Part shown: one piece after another, positions 56,231-64,000 of the stretch
Numbering within the stretch: position 1 is the stretch's first letter
How the letters are laid out: every line of letters starts with the position of its first letter
Source: Lunularia cruciata
Lineage: Eukaryota; Streptophyta; Marchantiopsida; Lunulariales; Lunulariaceae
Direction of reading: 5' to 3'
Length of the DNA stretch: 64,000 nucleotides
NCBI GenBank assembly: GCA_948567375.1
Contig: OX419760.1
Coordinates: forward strand, 4,774,001-4,838,000
Made by a program: the position numbers and the translations under genes
Notes under the pieces: generated by a model
The model's input: the letters and a program-made list of their open reading frames with translations, nothing else
What the model was told of the DNA's origin: nothing
The model's database searches: none

Positions 56231-56599
56231 CCAATTGTGGTCTCTAAGATGCAAGTGGTACTACTTGCACTCTACCATCCTCCCATAGATGCAAAAGGTG
56301 TCTACCCTCCAATCTGAACCGTCTGGCTCACTAAAGAACATGGTCTCTCTCCTTGGCCCCAATTATGCCACCCACAAGACCAATGCAAAGATAGTCCATC
56401 ACTAAGCGCCACCATGAATGTCTTGCTGAACTATACCAATATCTTCACTCTCTGGATCTGTGAACTCAATAACTCCTCCTATGTGCGTGGAGAGAGATAC
56501 CACGAAAGCCTCAAAAAATATACACAAAAAGGCCGATGCATGCCAACTTGACACCATCTACTCATTTGTCTCACCATGCCAATGTGCTCAGGTCTGATC

Positions 56600-57960
56600 T
56601 TGCTGACTGGGACATGGGTTTCTACTCAACCCATTAGCATCATGGTTCACCACTCTAGGTCTATGAACAACTGTGAAATCATACTCTTGTAAAATCAGAG
56701 CCCATTGTGCAAGCTTCCTTGAAAGCTTGTCGGACTCCATCAACCACTTAAGTGGCTGATGATCAATGATGAGAGTGAAGGGGTTACCAAATAGGTAACA
56801 TCAGAAATGTGCTACTGCCCAAACTACTGCCAGGCACTCTCTCTCTCATATGAACTATACTTTGCCTTTGCTGAATTGTTGGAGCGACTAGCATAGGCCA
56901 CCACAAACTCCTTCCTCTCATCATCATGCTAGATGAGCACTGCTCCAAGCCCCAACATACTCCAATCAGTATGAACCTAAAATGGTCATCCTTTGATCAG
57001 TCTCCTTAAAATAGGAGCAGATGTCAACCTCTCCTTGAGCTCTACAAAAACTCTCTCTTGCTCATCTCCCCAACACCACTCCTATGTAAGCTTAGTCAGC
57101 TTTGTCAAGGCCTTGCCAATGGCACTAAATCCTCTAACATAACGGTGATAGAAGTTCACCAACCCAAGGAATGCTCACACTCTTCTCACATCCATAGGCC
57201 AAGAAATACGTGCAATAGCTTCTACCTTGGTCTGCTAAACACCAAGTCCTCCAAGTAGATAGTGTGACCCAAATACTCAACCTGCTCAAGGAAGAACCTA
57301 CACTTCCCATGATGTTATTTGAGTTCATGAGATCTCAACCTCTCAAACATCTCCAAAAATTGTCTCTCATGCTCCTCCATAGTAGTGCTATAGACCAAAA
57401 TGTCATCAATGTAGCACCAACCAAAATCCAATCCAGCTAGAATCCTATCCATGACCCTCTAGAACTTGGCATGAACATTCTTTAACCTAAACAGTAAGAA
57501 CCTCCACTAATATAACACATCCTTGTCGCAAGGATCAATAGCCCAAAATGCTATCTTGGACTTATCCTCCTCCTTGATCAGCAACTAATGATATCCCGCT
57601 CAAAGATCCAAAGTACTGAAGACCTTTGCATCCTCAATCAAATAAAAAATCTCCTCCATTGTATGCATGGCATACCAATCAACCCTAGTCTATCGGTTGA
57701 TAGGACAGTAATCTTCACATATCTGCCTATCTACGTAGTTGCCATGCATATTTGTCTTGGTTGGCATCATTGTAGTTGATGCATACTCTCCATGTGAGAT
57801 CTACACCAAACCAGCCTCAAAAAGGTCTCTACTCCGACTTTGAATCAATGTCCTCTCCATGTCACTATAGCAATGAGGATGTTGGAAAATTGGTGTATTG
57901 CTAGTCAGCTCAATCCATATACTAGGTCCTCTTTGAGCACCCAAATCTTTTCATATTGAA
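56600..57960 (-). pseudogene. A2 reverse transcriptase and RNase H
   Basis: RT pieces in order on the minus strand: MERTLIQSRSRDLFEAGLV, RYHQ-type block, FRLFRLKNVHAKF region, WCYIDDILVYS (catalytic codons 57402-57413), then the connection segment. RNase H: HTDWSMLGLGAVL near 56955, YASRSNNSAKAKYSSYE, LIIDHQPLKWLMES. Stops at two RNase H-entry positions are shared with A1. Other stops are private. Confidence 0.82.
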
Positions 57961-58500
57961 GGCAAAAAAACTCGTGTAGCTCCTCAAGAACCTCCAAACC
58001 CTCCGTCTTTCTTCTCCAATAAGCTTGGGTCCAAGATCTGGTTCCTAAGTATCCTCTGTAACTATAGTAAGAGTAGAAGACTTATTGATTGGCTGCTACA
58101 CTTGGCCCTTGGGAGCAATAGTGTCATTTCTCCAACCACTAGAAGTCCCAACCTTTGTGTGAAAAACTCTCTCCACTCTGGCTACAAGCTCCACACATCC
58201 TCTAGTTGCATCTCAAGTGGACCATGGGTGTAATCCAAGTCGCCCACCCTCACTTGGATAGACTCCAAGTAGACCACTCTCCCTAGTAGCTACTAGTTGT
58301 GTCCCAAGAATACCATGTCCACTTGGTCCATCACCCCCAACATGTGCCTGAATTGTCTTGATAGGCATAGATCTCACAAGTGTCCAAGTGGTGATGCTTA
58401 TCAAGTGCATTCTATGATGCTTTGCCAAGCCAAAGCTCACAATCCAAGTCAAAAAATTCAAGTCCATAGCCTGACCTAACACCTAATGCCTGGATGCTTC
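57961..58500 (-). pseudogene. A2 spacer between methyltransferase and RT
   Basis: Contains GQAMDLNFLTWIVSFGLAK and a Gly-rich VGGDGPSGHGILGTQLVATR, uninterrupted by any insertion, proving the A1 order across B1. The frame is the same as that of the methyltransferase. No recognised domain in the rest. Confidence 0.65.
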
Positions 58501-59389
58501 TAACACTATTAGAGCAGTGGTAATATTGGTGCAAAAACCCATCACCGGCTCTCTCTCATCGGTGTTGGGCTCCACCAACTATTGTAACTCTAAGTCCCAA
58601 ACAAGTCTAGGTCCTCCCTCTTAAAAAGCATGAGAGCCTAGGAAACTCATGAGTGTGGGAAATGTGGCTCTAGGCTGTCTAATTAGGTTCACCACTGCCA
58701 TAGGTGACCTATCAGCCACTACCCTGAGACTGATGCCCAATATCCAAGATGTCTCAACAAGGATGTGGTCAAGTTGTTGAATCCCATCATAAGCATGTTA
58801 TAAAACCTCTCTAGGTAAGAGGTTTGTCCACCAAAGATGAAGACGATGAGCCCGTTATCCCACTCTGACTACATCTAACAATATAGTAGGTCCCATCCAA
58901 GAATGGAGCTGATGTGTACTTGCCACCACCCGGGTACAAGAATCACCCATCAAAAGAACATTCTCCAAAAGATAAGCTAGAGAAATAGACTGATGGACTT
59001 GGAGATGTTGTAGTATCCGTAACATCTCCCAAAACACACTTGAACAAGAATCCTAAAGACCCAATCCTTGGCCAACATGTGTACATCCCTGACATAGACA
59101 TCCAAAAATCACCAAGTGAATAGGCACATGTCTCTCCAGATCATGCACCCCTAGTAAGGAAATGTGTGTTGGTAGGGCTTTCTGGTAACCTTTGATTACT
59201 GACATTGGTAATAACTCAGGATACCGATAGGCCAAGTGTGCCACATGATGTAGACAGATTTGCCTAGTAGTCTCATCTCTCTCTACATACAAGTACCTTT
59301 GTACTCGTATACCCGCTTGCAATACCACAACTAGTCCGGTGCTAATCCTACCAAACAGCTCCAATAGACATACCCGCTCTACTAGATAC
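58501..59389 (-). pseudogene. A2 C5-cytosine DNA methyltransferase domain
   Basis: Same order as A1 in one minus-strand frame: motif I LELFGRISTGLVVVLQ (Gly to Arg), YLYVERDETTRQ, motif IV region IFGCLCQGCTH (the Pro before the catalytic Cys is Leu), LLENVLLMGDS, AHRLHLWWTN, PTLMSFLGSHAF and EPNTDEREPVMGF. Stops near 59386, 59050 and 58852 and a few later. The catalytic Cys itself remains, but motifs I and IV are damaged, so A2 is further from activity than A1. Confidence 0.87.
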
Positions 59390-60310
59390 TACCAAGCAAT
59401 GAGTGTGGTATCCAAAGGTGTCAAAGTAATTGACTTTGGTGGCTCATCCTCACACTCATCTCCTGAGGGTATGAAGGCTCCACTCCAAGCTTGTTGCACC
59501 AATTGATATGCATTTTGCTGCAATGCCGCCTCTAAACTCCACAATGGAATATCCAAGGTGGATGGAACAATCCCACTCGTACTCCAAATCCAAGTGATCT
59601 CCTTTGGCACTAGAGTACCCTCTACATGGGCGTTCCCTTCCAACAAGTCACCATGCCAAGTAATTGCACCATTGAAAGTTGAATCTGATGCTGCCATGGT
59701 CCCGGACTGTAGTGAGCCAAGATTGCCACTACTAAAGTGTACTAGTAGGTGGCATATGTGTCCCTCACCAAAATACCAACTTGGTCTATAAGAGGCTATC
59801 TCCTCCCTAGATTCAATGCTAAAATCCATGGAGTATAACACTACTCCCCCAACTAGCACATTGTATGACTCAACTATTGTTGCAATAGCTTGAGCTCTCA
59901 CCACCGAGCTATCAGTTGGATGACCAGGCTGAATCCAAACAACTAGCTCTCCACATGTGATGTACTGTGTCAAACCACCACCTAGAGATGTCTAGATCTG
60001 AAATGGACACCTCTCTACATTGGTCTTCCGTAACTCCAAACTGACCACTACAACCTTCTCCAGCATAAGGGGCTACACACCAGAGTCTAACAAGACTTTG
60101 TGGTGTATAGACCTTCCATGAAGGTCCCACCAAATGGAAAATCCCCCTTTGGATATCCAATAGGATAACACTAGGTGTGAACCACACTCTCTCAAAGGCT
60201 GGTCTAGCTGGCAACTCCTCCAATCTAGACGTTGCTGCTTGCCATAAACCATTGGTCACTGAATGGATCCCATGCTCCTCAACCAAGTCAACTCCACTCT
60301 CAACCACCTA
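59390..60310 (-). pseudogene. A2 protease region
   Basis: VLLDSGV at about 60095-60075 is the protease active site; a one-base shift separates it from the upstream frame. The shared stop after PFQI (about 60000) matches A1. Downstream frame 59973-59389 is open for 194 codons (SSVVRAQAIATIVESYNVLVG, EITWIWSTSG), the longest clean stretch of this section in either copy. Confidence 0.7.
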
Positions 60311-62100
60311 TGCTCTAGTAGTAGGAATTGCATCATCCCTACTCTCACAAATCATGGCGTCCAATCTGAACACGGGGGTTGGGTCAACTCCCAAAGTAAA
60401 CATGTCATTGGCTAAAAACAAAAGGCACCGCATAATCAGCGGAGCCACCCCCAACATCATGCTAGACTCAATCTGTGTAATAGCAAGTGGATGACTAGTA
60501 GGTAGTCTATCATGTACTCCATCACCGCATACCACACCTACACTAGGACGTCTAGGAGCCATGGATGTCATCTGCAATGCCTCAGATAGCATGAAAGACA
60601 AGGGAAGTCTGACCTGTCTCCCAACCTCTCCTCTTTGTAGGTCCAACTCCACGGATGCTCCTTTGGGCTCTGGAGCACGTACTGCATTCCTAGTCACTAC
60701 CAAAGATGCATCCACCTGTGCTGCTCCACACATGAAGTACAAAGCATCTCTATCACCAGCATATGAGGTGGAAGCCTTAGCACCCGAATTTGATCTCCTC
60801 TAAGCAATGACCATACTAGCCAATCTATGCTCCAATTGCTCAATCCAAGTAGCCATAGCTATATTAGAAGTGAGAGCAGGTGCCGCACCTCTACTAGGTG
60901 TAGATCCTCTACCACCACCTCTACCATGAATTGGAGCCCCTCTACTACTTGCCATAGTAGCCCTACTACTCCATAACTCCGGGTGTAGGTCAAAGCATTG
61001 GTCACTAGTGTGACTAAATCTGTGGCAATGCTCCCATTGCCTTTATGCTAGTTATGATGCACTAGAGGTATCAAGTCCGTTGCCTTGAGTACACTCTCTC
61101 CTATGGTGAAGTCCACCACAAGTCTAACAAGCTACACTACCACTCACTGGTTGCTACTAACCTGAAAATGAAGGTAAAGGTCTAACTATAGTAGGCCCTT
61201 CACTCGCTCCATAGGATCTGGGTTGTCCATCTTGTCTTCAAAAACCAACTGGGCGTGGTGCACTCTGTTGCACTCTAGAAGAAGTCACAGTCTTGGATGG
61301 GATCTCCTTACCAAATCTAGATGTCACCACCCTCTCCTCTACCATGTTGAGCTCAATACGCTCAACCAAACCAAAGACCATTGCCAAAGTGGGCGAAGTA
61401 GCATGTTACAACGTAGCATCACAAACTCTACCTCGTAACTCCCTATCTAGTATCCCATACCAAAACTGGAATGCGTAGGCCTTAGTAACTCCTTGAGTGA
61501 AACTGATCAGCCACCTCATGCAAGTGTATGGCTTGCGTAGGCTCTCTCCAGCCTTCTGCTGGAACTCTTGCAAGCTCCTCAACTTGTCAATCCGTACTCC
61601 TTGGTAGTTTTGCCTCAAACATTAGAAGAACTCCACCATGGGGTTAAACCCCAATACCACACCACCTCCTGCAGCGGTACCTCCACTCATGGTAGCACTA
61701 TCTCTAGCTAGTGCACCTCCACTAGCTCCACCAACACTACTCAAGCTAGAACTTGTGCGTACAACTGATCTACTCTTGGCAAACAAGCCTAAAGTGATAG
61801 AGACATAGTTTGGAGACCAATACTGTCTCCATAACTCAATCTCTTCCAAATGAGCTCTCTTGAACTTATGGTAGTCATCCATTGGTGGATCCTCCAAATG
61901 TTGAAACAACCCTTTCCATGCCATGAAGGGTGTAAACAAAGTCAAGTTCCGCATCTGCTATAGATCACACCAACTATCAAACTCCTAGATGAAGTCATCC
62001 AACTCAATGGTACCCATTGTACCAAAGTAAGGCCTAGGGCCTTTGGAGGCCTCATAAATCTCATTCATGTCCCACAACAATGGTGTGGACATGTCATCAC
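60311..62100 (-). pseudogene. A2 gag
   Basis: Conserved gag core as in A1: FMAWKGLFQHLEDPPMDDYH, MVEFF, RQNYQGVRIDKLRSLQEF, MRWLISFTQG. Private stops replace two Gln codons (DFI*EFD and DL*QMR). Knuckles are present but worn: the first Cys of the second knuckle is Trp (WEHCHRFSHTSDQC, about 61030). A Gly/Arg-rich linker and FMCGAAQVDAS follow to 60311. The start region is deleted compared with A1. Confidence 0.78.
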
Positions 62101-62756
62101 TCTAGCCTCACTATCGAGAGCACACCAGAGCACCAACGCTCAAAATTTAGTGCACCTCACACAAACATTATGCACAAACAAGAAGCAAAGAATGGAGTGT
62201 CCAATCACAAGAATGCTAAACAAAAACCTCTATCTCATAAATCAACACGGGACTGACTCTGCCACCATTTGGCATTAGACATAATTGGAATACCTATCTA
62301 CTTCTTTAGCTATGAGGATCACCAAGGATCGGATCAAAGTTCTTCTTGCCAAAATTTGACATAAATCCATCACAATATCTAATGTAAAATCTGACCTAAA
62401 TCTAACATAAATCCCTAAAAATGGCTGACCGCCAAATCCTCCACTAACTCTTCACTCAAGCCAAATTGGCAATAAGTTTTGTACAATCTCTAATTCGCGA
62501 GGATGTGCTCCCAACTCCACCTTCAATTTTAGTTTTTGAGCTCAACTTGCAACAAATTGATACTAAGCTCAAAATCATAATTACCGCTTGAAAATTACTT
62601 CTCCTTAGCTACAAATTTTGCCATCACTTCTGCACACACACTCTCTTAGGGAGATCTGAACTACTCAATTGAGACACCATGATCCACCAAGCTTGGAGAT
62701 ACCACCAACATTGATAGTTCATGCACCCAATTTCCCCCTAACTCACTTCTTTGATG
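62101..62756 (-). other. A2 leader
   Basis: Non-coding, collinear with A1 5531-6605. Directly after V it begins CATCAAAGAAGTGAG; no TGG-type tRNA primer site is visible. Confidence 0.6.
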
Positions 62757-63202
62757 TAATTAGATCGTTTATAACTCAAATCAATTGAATTCAGTTCAAT
62801 ACTTGATCTGATCCTCAGCAACTTGCCAACAACACTGCACCGATAACAGTCAAGCCACACCCACTCTAGCTAAGAGAATCCAGGTGACGCTCATCCGCTT
62901 TCTGTCCATTCTAGCCAAAAACTCAAAGGCTCAACATCAGAGAAGTGAGCTCTCTGGAGCTACACATCCAAGGTATACTCTTGATTTTGACCTAGGTCTC
63001 GTCCCAAGGTCCCATTGATGGCACACCCAATGGTGCAGATGGTGCAAGTGATGGTGGGCCCCGCCATGAAGTCAGTACCCTAAACACAAATCTGACCATC
63101 AAAAAGTAGTCTATGAGTAACTGCCAAGATAACTCTAACTACTATTACTGGAACTCCAATGTCCGAGCAATCTAGATGCAACACTACAAATGGCATGACA
63201 GT
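62757..63202 (-). repeat. A2 5' V repeat
   Basis: Minus strand starts CTGTCATGCCATTTGTAG and ends ACGATCTAATTA. The U block that precedes V in the 3' copy is absent here; unrelated DNA begins at 63203. Confidence 0.85.
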
Positions 63203-63689
63203 AAGAGGCAAGTTATGCACATCCGTTACTCCTGTCCATGTTAGTGTCCAATTATTTATCGCCTCATTTGACCTTTTTATTCCAATCATTTGGTAGGACA
63301 CTCATGAAGACTCTGGTAATTCACATGACTTTCTGATATTCATAATAAGAGTGACAATGAAAAGGATGTGGTACTACTAAGTGTGTGCTTGATGTCTTGG
63401 TTACAATGTTTGTTGTCCATATCTCCAAGCTCTATACTGCTATTCCTCTTCAAAAAATTTCTTCTTTCTTGTCAATGGACATGATATTCTTGCAGGCACT
63501 TCTAAATTTTTCTTATAGGGATGAACAATAGCATAAAAACTGGTGGTCAATCTATTAAAATAAAAACCAAATTTCATACATTGCTTCCATTTTTTGCTTC
63601 CTAACCTTTTGTACAACAGGCATGTCATAGAAAGTGCCATAATTTCACACACTAGATAGTGCTACTTCAAGTTTCATGGTTTCATGGTC
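63203..63689. other. Flank of A2, no gene seen
   Basis: No recognisable coding or repeat feature. A possible AT-rich ORF at 63440-63652 minus shows no domain. Confidence 0.4.
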
Positions 63690-64000
63690 CAAGATGATCA
63701 GGTGACAGTAGCGGATGTCGTGGTTATGAACACTACGCGAGGTACAGTTTCGGAGGGAGTGATTATTCATCCCCCTGGATGAGCGGCGAGTGCAGCAGCA
63801 GGTCACAAGGGCTCCAAAGTATAGGGGCATGCTGCAAGGTCACCTCTTTGTTCCTCTAGCCTTGGAGTTATATGGATTGATGTACACGGTGTTTGACACA
63901 TTTGTGAGGGAATGTGCAAAAGCTTATCATGTTAGGCGCCAGGGTATCACTCTCACTCTCATACTTTGTAGCATAGTTTAGACAGTGTGGTGTCCATTGC
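63690..64000 (+). pseudogene. 3' end of a second non-LTR retrotransposon, partial
   Basis: Matches the C-terminal part of the element at 29390-32621 on the opposite strand: DQVTVADVVVM, a stop in HPPG*AASAA, a frameshift, then KYRGMLQGHLFVPLALELYG and AYHVRRQGITLTL. Truncated at its 5' side near 63690 and by the window edge. 5' truncation is typical of non-LTR elements. Confidence 0.7.

Larger units (their letters stand above)
47503..63202 (-). mobile_element. Retroelement A2: second DNMT/PHD gypsy-like element
   Basis: Reads on the minus strand from 63202: V repeat, leader, gag, protease, methyltransferase, RT, RNase H, integrase, PHD, 3' UTR hairpin, purine tract, U, V, U. Element B2 (47660-54314) sits in its 3' V. 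Without B2 it is about 9.0 kb. Relative to A1 it lacks about 430 bp around the gag start. Many stops; not functional. Same architecture as A1, so the methyltransferase and PHD finger are family features and not a one-copy accident. Confidence 0.88.

Overview
This window looks like a transposon-rich nuclear segment from a streptophyte, meaning a land plant or charophyte alga. The support is a patellin gene with a plant-type exon/intron border, plant-style Ty3/gypsy and MULE relics, and a short cob-like mitochondrial fragment whose residues resemble bryophyte/charophyte cytochrome b. I cannot name the species. Only two ordinary host genes are clear: the first exon of a patellin (SEC14/CRAL-TRIO lipid-transfer protein) at 53-2371 on the minus strand, cut by the left edge, and an intronless ABC1/ADCK/UbiB-type atypical kinase at 26730-28388 on the minus strand. 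Almost everything else is mobile DNA in different stages of decay.

The main find is retroelement family A, present twice: A1 (5531-24517, plus) and A2 (63202-47503, minus). It is Ty3/gypsy-like (gag with CCHC knuckles, DSG protease, YIDD reverse transcriptase, RNase H, DDE-type integrase). Between protease and reverse transcriptase its polyprotein carries a recognisable C5-cytosine DNA methyltransferase domain (motifs I, IV with Pro-Cys-Gln, VI, VIII, IX/X), and at its C-terminus a PHD finger. It thus joins a DNA-methylation writer and a probable chromatin reader in one retroelement. The termini are unusual: the pattern is V-internal-U-V-U rather than LTR-internal-LTR, with no visible tRNA primer site and no visible target duplication. 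Both copies are pseudogenes; they share several nonsense codons and a Glu-to-Lys change at the expected integrase catalytic position.

Family B is a second gypsy family (B1 10626-20161; B2 47660-54314, both plus) with ~690-bp LTRs, a tRNA-Glu-like primer site, a separate zinc-knuckle ORF ahead of gag, and 4-bp target duplications. B1 is inserted in the methyltransferase region of A1 (TSD TGTC) and B2 in the 3' terminal repeat of A2 (TSD GATC). Inside B1 gag is a third layer, D1 (13549-17324, TSD TCTTG), carrying a long coiled-coil ORF on the minus strand. This gives clean three-level nesting.

Layout: 1-2371 patellin; 2372-5530 mostly unassigned with a mitochondrial-like fragment; 5531-24517 A1 with B1 and D1 nested; 24518-26729 possible exon remnants; 26730-28388 ABC1 kinase; 29390-32621 dead non-LTR retrotransposon; 33071-33704 MULE transposase relic; 33705-47502 AT-rich decayed DNA with a gypsy integrase fragment and a second D-like ORF; 47503-63202 A2 with B2 nested; 63690-64000 the 3' end of another non-LTR element. 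Most disabling mutations that can be compared between copies are C-to-T or G-to-A changes (often CAG to TAG), as expected for long-methylated transposons.
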